Assembly: GCF_000821065.1 (NCBI RefSeq)
Contig: NZ_CDGG01000001.1
Location: 372,001 to 436,000, forward strand
Source: Oceanobacillus oncorhynchi
Lineage (GTDB): Bacteria > Bacillota > Bacilli > Bacillales > Amphibacillaceae
DNA length: 64,000 nt
Reading direction: 5' to 3'
Shown: piece after piece, positions 45,615 through 53,810 of the stretch
Numbering within the stretch: the stretch's first letter is position 1
Layout: every line of letters starts with the position of its first letter
Program-made: the position numbers and the translations under genes
The notes under the pieces: model-generated
Told to the model about the DNA's origin: nothing
What the model saw: the letters and a program-made list of their open reading frames with translations, nothing else
The model's database searches: none

Positions 45615-46715
45615 TTATTTAGTAACACTCTCAAGTTGTAAAAATGCGTCGATAACGGTATTTGCATTAATTTCTTCTTTCATCAAATGAATGGATTCTT
45701 CTTCCCGTGTCACTTTTTTCGCAATGGTTTCCAGCAGCTCCTGATCATCCGTATGTATGGAGAAGTCTGCTAATTTTGTCGGGAATCCCCATGTATCATA
45801 GTAAGCTAATAGCTTCGTAAGCTCGTTTTTATCCTGTTCGATAGCAAGCTGAGCTAAAATGCCGTAGGATACAATTTCCCCGTGAAGTGAATCGGCAATC
45901 TGCGGGGCAGCAGTTAACCCATTATGAATGGAATGCGCACCTGCAATTCGTCCAGCTTTTCCGCCGAAGCCGCCAACCATACCGCCTGTTGCGATAATTG
46001 CTTCGATAACACGAATAAGAGCATCAGTGACTTGGTTACTCTCACAAGCTTGGATTGCTGCTTCACTGTCATCCAGCAAAATATCCTTGCAGGCACGAGC
46101 GGCGAATTGAGATATTTGCAGCCAGACTGGAAGCGTGCCTTCAGGGTAGAAGGCTTCAACTAGAGAGCGAGCTTCATAGAATTTGGCTAACGTATCGCCA
46201 ATGCCTGCTTTTAAGTATTTTACAGGAGCTTCTGCAATAATTGCTGGTTCTACCACTACGAGTGTATTAGATTCAGGAAACTCAGTGTAATGAGAATGAG
46301 CACCATCTTCCTGATAAAAGACGCTTAATGGCGTCCAAGCTGCGCAGGTGGCGGCAATCGTTGGGATTAAGATACTTTTTATTTGCGCATTGGCAGCCGC
46401 TGCTTTGGCAATATCCAGAGCTGTTCCCCCGCCGATGCCGATGACAGCATCTATTTGCTGTTCTTCATAAATCGAGGCCAGTCTGTCAGTTCGTTCCACG
46501 GTGCAATGATCATCTGCAGTATGTATATCTTTTTCCTCTATTTGATCCAGCAATGCAGAAGGAAGATATGGTTTTGCTTTTTCCCAAGCAGTACGCCCGG
46601 CAACTACAGCAATCCGCTTCACCCGCAAGTCATTCAGATTTTCTATCAGGTATTCCAGAGAACCTTCACCGATTTGATAATGGCTGGGCGATCCCTTTAC
46701 AGTAACTGTTTGCAT
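45615..46715 (-). CDS. Iron-containing alcohol dehydrogenase family (GldA/YbdH-like)
   Basis: 366 residues. Rossmann part with AVIGIGGGTALDIAKAAAA, then metal-binding part with GIGDTLAKFYEA, a His in AHSIHNGLT and SLHGEIVSYGIL. Resembles E. coli YbdH (HcxA), which reduces 2-oxo acids, more than true glycerol dehydrogenase. First gene behind a SAM-I riboswitch, so it may act on 2-oxo-4-methylthiobutanoate or another methionine-related compound (inference). Confidence 0.83.
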   Translation of the reverse strand: MQTVTVKGSPSHYQIGEGSLEYLIENLNDLRVKRIAVVAGRTAWEKAKPYLPSALLDQIEEKDIHTADDHCTVERTDRLASIYEEQQIDAVIGIGGGTALDIAKAAAANAQIKSILIPTIAATCAAWTPLSVFYQEDGAHSHYTEFPESNTLVVVEPAIIAEAPVKYLKAGIGDTLAKFYEARSLVEAFYPEGTLPVWLQISQFAARACKDILLDDSEAAIQACESNQVTDALIRVIEAIIATGGMVGGFGGKAGRIAGAHSIHNGLTAAPQIADSLHGEIVSYGILAQLAIEQDKNELTKLLAYYDTWGFPTKLADFSIHTDDQELLETIAKKVTREEESIHLMKEEINANTVIDAFLQLESVTK

Positions 46716-46754
46716 GGTAAGATAACCCCTTTTACATGTGTTTAAATGCTACAT

Positions 46755-46786
46755 AAAAAACCTCTCTATTTTGTTCTAGAGAGGTT
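46755..46786 (-). terminator. SAM-riboswitch terminator
   Basis: AACCTCTCTA-GAACAAAA-TAGAGAGGTT stem followed by T-run on the minus strand, about 40 bp before the dehydrogenase start. Forms the off state of the riboswitch. Confidence 0.88.
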
Positions 46787-46811
46787 GAATAAGTTCATTT
46801 ACGAAACGTCC

Positions 46812-46930
46812 TCTCTTATTTTCCAAAGCACATTATGCACTTTGCAGGATTTAGCACCTTTTTTAGAACGAGTTCTAGAAAGGTTGCCGGGCTTCATCGG
46901 GCCAGTCCCTCCGCCACTCTCAATAAGAGT
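46812..46930 (-). promoter_or_regulatory. SAM-I riboswitch (S box)
   Basis: Minus strand has the full conserved core: CTCTTATTGAGAGTGGCGGA, GGGACTGGCCCGATGAAGCC, CGGCAACC, AAAGGTGCTAAATCCTGCA, and closing AATAAGAGAGG pairing with the start. SAM should terminate transcription of the dehydrogenase-metQ-binding protein operon. Confidence 0.96.
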
Positions 46931-46950
46931 TCTTATGTAACTGTGGATAC

Positions 46951-46979
46951 ATTTTAATATGAAATATGAGAAAAGTCAA
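46951..46979 (-). promoter_or_regulatory. Promoter of the SAM-riboswitch operon
   Basis: Minus strand TTGACT (46979-46974), 17-bp spacer, TAAAAT (46956-46951), about 20 bp before the riboswitch. Confidence 0.75.
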
Positions 46980-47108
46980 ATATAGCTTGATGCAAGGGAG
47001 CTGGCGGGCTAATTATGTTAATCAGCACCATTTTTGGTCCCCAAATCCAAATACTTGAACGGATTATCGCTCGTTTCTTTTAAAACACATTCATCCATTT
47101 ATTTCATG

Positions 47109-47164
47109 TTTACTCTTTCTTATTTTTTGATATAATAAGAACAAATGTTCAGAACAAAAGTTCT
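47109..47164 (+). promoter_or_regulatory. SOS promoter with two LexA boxes
   Basis: TTTACT (47109-47114), 16-bp spacer, TATAAT (47131-47136). Two adjacent boxes, AGAACAAATGTTCA (47138-47151) and AGAACAAAAGTTCT (47151-47164), keep the GAAC-N4-GTTC core of the Bacillus LexA site and cover the start of transcription. Confidence 0.82.
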
Positions 47165-47181
47165 TATTTGGAGGAATAAAT

Positions 47182-47397
47182 ATGATTGGATTACTTCATC
47201 ATTCTCTGGATAAAAAGGAAAAAATCATGATCTATTATATCGACCGCCATAACAATGTAACGCAACGTGTTATTCGCGTCGTAGGTATAGATGATAAAAG
47301 GATTCTTGCTTATTGTTACTATAAAAAACAGGTGCGCAGCTTTAAGATAGAAAATATTTTATCCATAGGGTGTGTAAAAAGGAGCGTCGGGGCTTGA
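47182..47397 (+). CDS. Small WYL-like domain protein, SOS-controlled
   Basis: 71 residues. IMIYYIDRHNNVTQRVIRVV, then ILAYCYYKKQVRSFKIENIL follows the strand pattern of WYL domains (ligand/nucleic-acid sensing modules in DNA-damage regulators) without any attached helix-turn-helix. GGAGG lies 8 bp before ATG. Overlaps the next gene by 4 bp. Presumably induced by DNA damage given the two LexA boxes. Confidence 0.65.
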   Translation: MIGLLHHSLDKKEKIMIYYIDRHNNVTQRVIRVVGIDDKRILAYCYYKKQVRSFKIENILSIGCVKRSVGA

Positions 47398-47669
47398 ATA
47401 TTGGTGTACAGGAAGAAAGGAATACGAAAGAAAAAACAATGTTAAATGAGCGGCAACGGAAGCAGAATTGCTTTCAATTAATTATCGCACATAAAGATAA
47501 TTTGCTTATTGAAGTGAAATGCTATCAGGATTGTCATGTTCATCATATAAAAGGATATATAGACAGCATTAACTATCAAGACGAGCACATAGCTATAGTT
47601 GATAAGCTGGGTCAAAAGGATTTTACAATCATTAAGTTTAATGATGTAATGGACGTTTTTATATTGTAG
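47394..47669 (+). CDS. YolD-like protein, SOS-controlled
   Basis: 91 residues from TTG 47394 (TTGA overlap with the upstream stop, AAGGAG 11 bp before); ATG 47439 is an alternative. The core IEVKCYQDCHVHHIKGYIDS plus INYQDEHIAIVDKL and IIKFNDVMDVFIL resembles the C-terminal part of YolD-family proteins, often paired with Y-family polymerases (YqjW/UvrX) in the SOS regulon. No polymerase gene is adjacent here. Confidence 0.6.
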   Translation: MNIGVQEERNTKEKTMLNERQRKQNCFQLIIAHKDNLLIEVKCYQDCHVHHIKGYIDSINYQDEHIAIVDKLGQKDFTIIKFNDVMDVFIL

Positions 47670-47672
47670 ATA

Positions 47673-47712
47673 AAAACCCGAATGTATTCCAAGCGGAATC
47701 ATTCGGGCTTAT
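47673..47712. terminator. Bidirectional terminator
   Basis: CCCGAATG-ATTCC ... GGAAT-CATTCGGG nested stem between the SOS operon and the convergent YibE/F genes, with A/T-rich flanks on both sides. Confidence 0.8.
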
Positions 47713-47745
47713 TTCTAAACATAAACAGCGTAAGGCTGCTTTTAC

Positions 47746-48528
47746 CTATTTCTGCTCATCCAACGCGATGTCCTTTTTCTGCTTCTTCAAATAATATGCA
47801 CTCATCAGAGAAGCAATCGGAATAACCAGAGCGATGCCAAGGCCCGAAATAAGGATTCCAAGCATTTCATCATTGAACACTTTGGCATTTATAATTTGGC
47901 CAAGAGAGTAATCTAAATCCTTAAACCAGATTAGCAGCCCCATATACCCTCCGAAAAAGGCGAAGAATAGCGTGTTTGTGCTTGTACCTAGAATATCACG
48001 GCCAATACGAATGCCGGCGAAGAATAGATTCTTTCTGGAAATTTCCGGATTCTGGTCGTGGATTTCACGCATCGGAGAGGTGATTGAAATGGCAGTATCT
48101 ACAATCGCCCCAATCGTGCTCATAATAATCACAGCTGTAGCAATTTGAATGAAATTTAATCCAATATGCACATTGAAAGCTGTGATTTCTCCAGATTCTT
48201 CTTCCCCAAGTCCATAAATCATGGATTGTTCGGTTAAAATAATAATGAAAAAGATTAAAATAACCATTGTTGCAATCGTAGATAAGAAAGCAAGCATCGT
48301 TTTATTATTTACCCGGTTGATGAAGAACAAGCTGACAGCACTGATGAAACCACATGCAATAAGCGTAATAATAATTGGATTCCCGGACGGGTCATTCATG
48401 ACGAATACAGCCATAAGCACAATGATAAAATTGATAAAGAGGGCAATAAAAGAGCGTACGCCCTTCATACCGCCGACCCAAGCCATTAATGCAAATAATA
48501 TGATTGCCAGTAATACAAGTACATTCAT
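47746..48528 (-). CDS. YibE/F-like membrane protein (second subunit)
   Basis: 260 residues, about seven helices. Typical YibE/F motifs are STIGAIVDTAISITSPMREI and GRDILGTSTNTLFFAFFGGY. Its start overlaps the upstream YibE/F gene by 4 bp (ATGA), so the two likely form a complex. Function in Firmicutes is unknown. Confidence 0.87.
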   Translation of the reverse strand: MNVLVLLAIILFALMAWVGGMKGVRSFIALFINFIIVLMAVFVMNDPSGNPIIITLIACGFISAVSLFFINRVNNKTMLAFLSTIATMVILIFFIIILTEQSMIYGLGEEESGEITAFNVHIGLNFIQIATAVIIMSTIGAIVDTAISITSPMREIHDQNPEISRKNLFFAGIRIGRDILGTSTNTLFFAFFGGYMGLLIWFKDLDYSLGQIINAKVFNDEMLGILISGLGIALVIPIASLMSAYYLKKQKKDIALDEQK

Positions 48529-49637
48529 AATTTCGCCTGCTTTCTCCGGATAAAGAAAATGGAAATATAGATGGCAATCGGAATGGTCAATACAATCCCA
48601 ATTCCGCCGACTAAAGCACGTGTTAATTCAAGGGAAAGGTTCATTGATATGGTAAAGCCGAACGGTGCTGCATTTTTAAAATAGATTAACAGCATGGGAA
48701 GGGACCCGCTGACATAGGCAAAAAATAAAATATTGGTCATGGTGCCCATGATATCTTTCCCGACTTCGTAACCTGCTTTTTTTAATGTTTTTAAATCAAT
48801 CCGGTTATTTTTCTCATACATTTCAAACATGGAAGCTGATAATGTAATGGCTACATCCATTACAGCTCCTAAGGAACCGATTAGTAACCCTGCCATAAAG
48901 ATGGTTTCCGGGTTCCTGGTTAAAAAGGCCATTTCTTCATAGCGCAGTCCTTGTTCGCCAGTGAAATGCAGTGCTGCATAAGCAATCATCAATGAAATTA
49001 CGGTCCCTATTAATGTAGCTAAAATAGCTGTATAGGTTTTTTCGTTAAATCCTGTCGCCATCAATAAGGAGAGAATGGTGAAAATAATAATACTGATTGC
49101 AGTAATAACAGAAAGACTGATGCTTGGATTCTGTATATAAATATCTAATGCAAATGACAAAATAGCTGCATTGACAAACAAACTCAGTGCGGATAGAGCA
49201 CCTCTGGATTTTCCGACTGCTAATAAAATAATCAGGAATATCCATGCGACAAACACGAAATATTTGTCCCGTTTAATATCCCCTGTTGCTTCTCCGTCTT
49301 GAGCAAGAAAGATTTCATCGCCTGCAGATAACTCATAGTCCAATGCCAGGGACTGGACATATTCATTATCAAATTCAGTTATTTCTCCTTTATCTGAACC
49401 ATTTTTTACTTCTCCAACGATATGCTGGGTGACTTTTTCATCTTGATTGCCATGCTCATCTGGCTGATCTTCTCTATTTATTTCTTGAACATCGGTAATG
49501 TGAACAATCGTTCTATCATATAAATCATAATTGTTATTGATAAATATCATCGATGCGATAAAACCGATTAGTAATAGACAGACGGTAATATATTCGGTCC
49601 TGGTCCGATTTTTTAACCATGCCTTCAATATAATCAC
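48525..49637 (-). CDS. YibE/F-like membrane protein (first subunit)
   Basis: 370 residues: N-terminal anchor, extracytoplasmic domain (about 45-130), then about seven helices with SLGAVMDVAITLSASMFEMY and GKDIMGTMTNILFFAYVSGS, the same two motifs as the partner. The YibE/F pair probably arose by duplication. No transport substrate is established. Confidence 0.88.
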   Translation of the reverse strand: MIILKAWLKNRTRTEYITVCLLLIGFIASMIFINNNYDLYDRTIVHITDVQEINREDQPDEHGNQDEKVTQHIVGEVKNGSDKGEITEFDNEYVQSLALDYELSAGDEIFLAQDGEATGDIKRDKYFVFVAWIFLIILLAVGKSRGALSALSLFVNAAILSFALDIYIQNPSISLSVITAISIIIFTILSLLMATGFNEKTYTAILATLIGTVISLMIAYAALHFTGEQGLRYEEMAFLTRNPETIFMAGLLIGSLGAVMDVAITLSASMFEMYEKNNRIDLKTLKKAGYEVGKDIMGTMTNILFFAYVSGSLPMLLIYFKNAAPFGFTISMNLSLELTRALVGGIGIVLTIPIAIYISIFFIRRKQAKL

Positions 49638-50028
49638 TCCAAAAATAGGATTGTCCTATTCGTATTTCCGAAAACATATACTATGATAACACTTTTAATA
49701 AGAAGGAGATACATACAACATCACAAAATTTCGGGGAATAAAGGGAAGCTTCATTCCGCGGGGGCCTTTTCATTCCCTGCGAAATGTTAATTAAACCAAC
49801 CGGGCCGTTATTGGCTGTTGGTTCTCCTGCTTAGAATTTTCAGTTTCTCTCTATGCTTGAAGCGGGCATCATACAAAAGACCTTCGATGGGGCGAGTAAT
49901 CGCAGCAACGGTTTTAATAGACCGAGTAATCGCAGGTCTCAATGATGTCAGGTTAATGCGACCGCTGCGGCGGACCGTTTTGCTTTCCGACGTACAAATG
50001 TTTTCGATGGGGCGAGTAATCGCAGTCC

Positions 50029-50142
50029 CAGGACGTACTAGTGCAGACGTTGCAACAGGACGTTGCGGCCTTAGTCTGCCTAGGGGCACGCTCTTCAGCT
50101 AACTTTTGCCAAGAAGAGCACTTGGCAAAAGTGGATCTTCAG
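50029..50142 (+). repeat. Structured repeat, copy A
   Basis: Begins CAGGACGT. Outer stem GCAGAC/GTCTGC (50043-50048 with 50074-50079) encloses hairpin GCAAC-AGGAC-GTTGC (50052-50066). A second hairpin ACTTTTGCCAAG / CTTGGCAAAAGT (50102-50132 region) lies between conserved flanks CTTCAGCTA and GGATCTTCAG (50093-50142). Compare copy B. Confidence 0.7.
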
Positions 50143-50427
50143 ATGGTGCTGATCCCTCAGGAGTCAAAACGGTCCGCCTCCGCTAGTAGGATATTCTATA
50201 CGTGAAAAAACAACTCACCAAATAGATGTTTAATCAGATAGAACATCTTTTTCATGCTGTATGGTAAAATGTTCCGTCAAGATTACTTTCTGAGCATAAA
50301 TGCTATTCCCTGTATTTCATATTCATGCTGTCATGATTGGGTTGTTCAGACGAAAGTTGCTATTTCCTTCAGCTCATTAAAATCTTATTTCTTTCATTCG
50401 CTGTAGAATCCTATCAGAGCGCAGGCC

Positions 50428-50564
50428 AACCACGCAGACTCCTAAGTGGTTTGCAGGCTAAACCCGTGACTCCTGTCACAACGCCTGCACTTGCACGTCC
50501 TGTGCATCGCAGGGCGAGCTGAAGATCCACTTGAAAAGCGGTTTTCTTTTCAAGTTAGCTGAAG
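50428..50564 (-). repeat. Structured repeat, copy B (opposite strand, rearranged order)
   Basis: On the minus strand: flanks CTTCAGCTA and GGATCTTCAG around hairpin ACTTGAAAAG / CTTTTCAAGT (50564-50519), then TGCAC-AGGAC-GTGCA (50506-50492), outer stem GCAGGC/GCCTGC (50488-50483 with 50458-50453) enclosing GTGAC-AGGA-GTCAC (50479-50466), and AACCAC/GTGGTT (50451-50428). Same loops and flanks as copy A but with compensatory changes in the stems. Confidence 0.7.
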
Positions 50565-50864
50565 CCGTCCCCATGGAAAGCGAAGTGGTTGGCCGGAGCG
50601 GAGCTATGCACCATCATCAATTCCAAAAAGGCCGGATATTTCACCAAAATGCAAGCATGGTAATGAAGAACATGTTCATCTTGGAATAGCAAGAAATATT
50701 TGCTTATTCTTAGGTGCGAAAGTTGAGTATTTAAGAAAATTCATTAACCTGACAACATTGGTAATCGCAGTCCCAGTCCCAATCAGTTACATTGCAATAA
50801 AACAAAAAGTCACCCATAACCTTCTTATTTTAGTATGTACCAAAAGGGAGTCAGTATTTCATTG

Positions 50865-50929
50865 TGTCCAACGTTTTGGACATTTACAGGAAGGTCATGC
50901 TACAATTTTGTCAAATGCTTTTGACAAAA
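50865..50929 (+). promoter_or_regulatory. Promoter and two palindromes upstream of the XRE gene
   Basis: TGTCCAA-CGTT-TTGGACA (50865-50882) overlaps a -35-like TTGGAC; extended -10 TGCTACAAT (-10 at 50901-50906); TTTTGTCAAA-TGCT-TTTGACAAAA (50906-50929) lies between the -10 and the ribosome site. Both palindromes are perfect. Likely autoregulation by the XRE protein. Confidence 0.65.
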
Positions 50930-50942
50930 AGGAGCTTAGTTG

Positions 50943-51143
50943 GTGAAGAATAAGATTAAAACATTACGGAAGCAATCGAATATGACACAAGAAAAACTGT
51001 CTAAGCTTTGCGGTGTTTCCAGGCAAACCATTAACTGTGTGGAAAATGATAAATACGATCCGACGTTAGAACTGGCATTTAAAATATCCAGAGCGCTTGA
51101 TAAAAATGTAGAAGAGGTGTTTATGTATGACAAAATTTCATAA
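50943..51143 (+). CDS. Small XRE-family regulator
   Basis: 66 residues, a single helix-turn-helix domain of the Cro/YgzD type (KTLRKQSNMTQEKLSKLCGV, SRQTINCVENDKYDPTLELA). GTG 50943 has AAAGGAG 8 bp upstream; TTG 50940 is possible. Overlaps the following deformylase gene by 17 bp, so they form one unit. Presumed autoregulator through the palindromes at 50865-50929. Confidence 0.86.
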   Translation: MKNKIKTLRKQSNMTQEKLSKLCGVSRQTINCVENDKYDPTLELAFKISRALDKNVEEVFMYDKIS

Positions 51144-51684
51144 AGACTACCGTGTAACGATGAAAGATATTAAAAAAGAGGGGGATTCTATTTTGAGAAA
51201 ACAGTTAGACCCTGTATCTCTCCCTGTTTCGGAGGAAACGAAAACAGAGCTGGAATGCATGATGACGTATTTGAAAAACAGTCAGGATCCTGAGATAGCA
51301 AAGAAATATCAGCTGAGGCCGGGAGCAGGGCTTTCAGCAAATCAAGTTGGCATCAATAAAAGCATGTTTGTCATACGATATCAGACAGAAAAGGAGGAAA
51401 CAATGGAATTAAAGCTGATTAACCCCAAATTGATCAGCCATGCTGCAAATATAATCTATCTTCCGGAAGGGGAAGGATGCCTGTCTGTAAACAGGGAAGT
51501 ATCTGGACACGTGCCGCGTTATGAGAGAATAAAGGTGCAGGCCTTTGATACAGAGGGAGAGGAGCATACATATACCTTTAAGGGATATAGCTCTATCTTA
51601 GTACAGCATGAAATGGATCACCTGAATGGCATCATGTTTTTTGACCGGATTAATAAAGAACGGCCATTTTTGAATTTACAGTAG
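51127..51684 (+). CDS. def: Peptide deformylase (YkrB-like)
   Basis: 185 residues. Deformylase motifs: GAGLSANQVG (usual GxGLAAxQ), EGCLSV, and QHEMDHLNG, so all metal ligands (Cys, two His) and catalytic Glu are present. Length and insert (KNSQDPEIAKKYQLRPGAGL) match B. subtilis YkrB, not DefA. Removes formyl from nascent proteins. ATG 51127 follows GAGGTG; ATG 51160 would remove 11 residues. Linked to an XRE regulator, suggesting conditional expression of a second deformylase. Confidence 0.9.
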   Translation: MTKFHKDYRVTMKDIKKEGDSILRKQLDPVSLPVSEETKTELECMMTYLKNSQDPEIAKKYQLRPGAGLSANQVGINKSMFVIRYQTEKEETMELKLINPKLISHAANIIYLPEGEGCLSVNREVSGHVPRYERIKVQAFDTEGEEHTYTFKGYSSILVQHEMDHLNGIMFFDRINKERPFLNLQ

Positions 51685-51716
51685 GATTCAAGCTTTTTAG
51701 GGAAGGGGGAATCGCA

Positions 51717-52655
51717 GTGAATCCGTTTACTGCAATATTACAGGAAGCGTATGGAGTCCATCCTGTTCACGTACAATCCAAACAGGGAGGATGGGCGTCC
51801 CTTGCCTTTGAAATAAAGGCGGAGGATGCTGCTTATTTTTTGAAGGTATATGAAAAGAGACGTGCTTCTACGCCAAAGTTGACCGCGTGGATTGACCAGT
51901 ATGCTCCCATTGTGGAGTGGTTAGCATATAACAGTGATTTAAAAGGAAAAATTCCTGTTCCGCTACAGACAAAGGAAGGGAAGTATCAATGTGAAGACAC
52001 AGAAAATAGTTATTTGCTGTATCCTTTTATTGATGGGGAAACCATTGGTGAACAAGGCTTAACCAAGCAGCAGGTATCAGAATTTGCACATATAATAGCC
52101 GCACTCCACTCATTTGGGAAGGAAATCCCTTTTCCAACGAAAGCTCTGAAGGAGGACTTTGACGTGCCTTTTTTAGAAGAATTGGAAGAGGTCATTCATT
52201 TCAATGAAAAACATATCCCGGGGGAGCTACATGCCCTTTTTCGTGAAAATCGGGAAAAAATAGCTGCATGGATCAGCAGCATAAAAGAACTTTCAGAAAA
52301 GCTGAAATCTGCTTCCTTCGATATGGTCTTATGTCATACAGATTTGCATCATTGGAATTTGATGCAGGGGGAGAAGCTATTATTAATAGATTGGGAAGGA
52401 CTGAAACTGGCTCCTCCTGAAGCAGATATGATGTTTCTGACAGAAAAGCCTTATTGGAAGCAGTTTATGGAAGTCTACCTTCAGCATCATGAAAGTTATC
52501 ATATCAATCAAGATGCTCTTGCTTTTTACCAGTTAAGAAGAAGGCTGGAGGATATTTGGGAGTTTGCTGAGCAGTTATTATATGAAGAACCGGATGCGCA
52601 AGAAAAGGAGGAAATTATCGGTTATTTGAGGGAATTAACAGATGATACAAATTGA
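51717..52655 (+). CDS. Aminoglycoside phosphotransferase (APH)-family protein
   Basis: 312 residues, kinase-like APH fold. Brenner-type catalytic loop HTDLHHWNLM and metal-binding IDWEG are present; N-lobe GGWASLAFEIK replaces the P-loop-like segment. Closest in architecture to APH(9)-like or homoserine-kinase-like members; substrate could be an antibiotic or metabolite. GTG 51717 has AAGGGGGAA upstream. 32 bp behind def, so probably one operon. Confidence 0.83.
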   Translation: MNPFTAILQEAYGVHPVHVQSKQGGWASLAFEIKAEDAAYFLKVYEKRRASTPKLTAWIDQYAPIVEWLAYNSDLKGKIPVPLQTKEGKYQCEDTENSYLLYPFIDGETIGEQGLTKQQVSEFAHIIAALHSFGKEIPFPTKALKEDFDVPFLEELEEVIHFNEKHIPGELHALFRENREKIAAWISSIKELSEKLKSASFDMVLCHTDLHHWNLMQGEKLLLIDWEGLKLAPPEADMMFLTEKPYWKQFMEVYLQHHESYHINQDALAFYQLRRRLEDIWEFAEQLLYEEPDAQEKEEIIGYLRELTDDTN

Positions 52656-52736
52656 CCGCTTGAGATGCCGGGTTAAACATTCTCTAAAAGGGGAATAAGA
52701 AAAGGTGTTTGTAATAAAATCAAGGGAAGTGAAGGA

Positions 52737-53804
52737 ATGTTTTTAGCTTGGAATGAAATAAAGAACAACAAGCTGCGTTTCACCTTAGTTATAGGTGTGC
52801 TGGTACTTATTTCTTATCTTGTATTCTTTTTATCCGGTCTGGCCAATGGACTGGAGCAGCTTAATCGGGAGGCTGTTGATAAATGGGAAGCAGACGGTGT
52901 TATTCTAACAGAGGAATCCGATTTACGTCTGCAGCAATCCATCGTGTCTGCGGATGATTTTGACGGGGCCGGAGTGGATGAATATACCGAATTATCTCAG
53001 CTCAGCGCAATAGCGAGTCATGGGGATAAAAAAGAAAATGTATTTATCTTTGCTGTAGATGAAGCGTCCTTTATCATGCCAAATGTGACAGAAGGAAACG
53101 CATTCGCGGATGAGGGAGAAGTAATAGCGGATGATACATTAAAAGAAGACGGCTTTGAAATTGGTGATGAGATTTCCTTATCTTCCACAGAGGAGACGTT
53201 GGAAATCACTGGCTTTACGGATAAAGCCAGATTTAATGCAGCGCCAGTGCTGTTCACAGACTTAAATACGCTGGAAACATTGCAATATGGGGAAATGGCT
53301 GAAGGGGATAACGATGCAGTGAATGCCTTTGTTATTCGTACAGATAACTTAGACAGTGTGGAAGCAGATGAAGCATTGCAGGTGGTTGATACAGAAACGT
53401 TTATAGAGAATCTGCCTGGTTATACAGAGCAGAACTTGACGCTGACATTAATGATATACTTCCTGTTTGTTATTTCAGCTGTGGTCCTGGCGATTTTTCT
53501 CTACGTGCTTACTATTCAGAAGATAAGTATTTTCGGGGTGATGAAGGCTCAGGGAATATCCTCCCAATACTTGGCCGGCTCTGTTGTAGCGCAGACATTT
53601 TTACTTTCTTTAGCTGGGGTGATGATTGGGCTGGTTCTTGCTGTAGTTACAGGATTATTCCTGCCGGCAGCTGTACCGGTAGCCTTTAATTACATTGAAA
53701 TGCTGGTCTATGGAATGATTCTGATTGCCGTATCCGTCATTGGAGCATTTATTTCTGTACAGACCATTGTGCGAATTGACCCATTACGGGCGATAGGAGG
53801 TTAA
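52737..53804 (+). CDS. HrtB-like FtsX-family ABC permease, second copy
   Basis: 355 residues with the same layout as the hrtB product: TM1 (NKLRFTLVIGVLVLISYLVF, then SGLANGLEQLN), acidic extracytoplasmic domain (about 45-220) and three C-terminal helices. Clearly paralogous to the gene at 7717-8745. No HssR-type repeat is visible upstream (81 bp to the previous gene), so control differs. Substrate may be haem or another amphiphile. Confidence 0.82.
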   Translation: MFLAWNEIKNNKLRFTLVIGVLVLISYLVFFLSGLANGLEQLNREAVDKWEADGVILTEESDLRLQQSIVSADDFDGAGVDEYTELSQLSAIASHGDKKENVFIFAVDEASFIMPNVTEGNAFADEGEVIADDTLKEDGFEIGDEISLSSTEETLEITGFTDKARFNAAPVLFTDLNTLETLQYGEMAEGDNDAVNAFVIRTDNLDSVEADEALQVVDTETFIENLPGYTEQNLTLTLMIYFLFVISAVVLAIFLYVLTIQKISIFGVMKAQGISSQYLAGSVVAQTFLLSLAGVMIGLVLAVVTGLFLPAAVPVAFNYIEMLVYGMILIAVSVIGAFISVQTIVRIDPLRAIGG

Positions 53805-53810
53805 GGGAAT

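Larger units (their letters stand above)
49638..50864. other. 1.2-kb non-coding, repeat-rich region
   Basis: No credible gene, and higher GC than the flanks between about 49850 and 50600. Contains a 23-bp exact direct repeat ending GGGGCGAGTAATCGCAG (49883-49905 and 50003-50025), a third partial copy (49923-49935), and two inverted structured modules listed separately. AAAGCGAAGTGGTTGGCCGG (50577-50596) resembles dispersed intergenic repeats common in Bacillaceae. 50600-50860 is AT-rich and unremarkable. Confidence 0.65.

Noticed and set aside
49808..50102. Overlapping 93-94 codon frames on both strands of the repeat region
   Set aside because: Translations are Arg/Thr-rich repeats produced by the direct repeats, without start signals; the region is better read as non-coding.
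50758..50946. 62-codon frame upstream of the XRE gene
   Set aside because: No ribosome site, no recognisable fold, and it covers the XRE promoter and palindromes.
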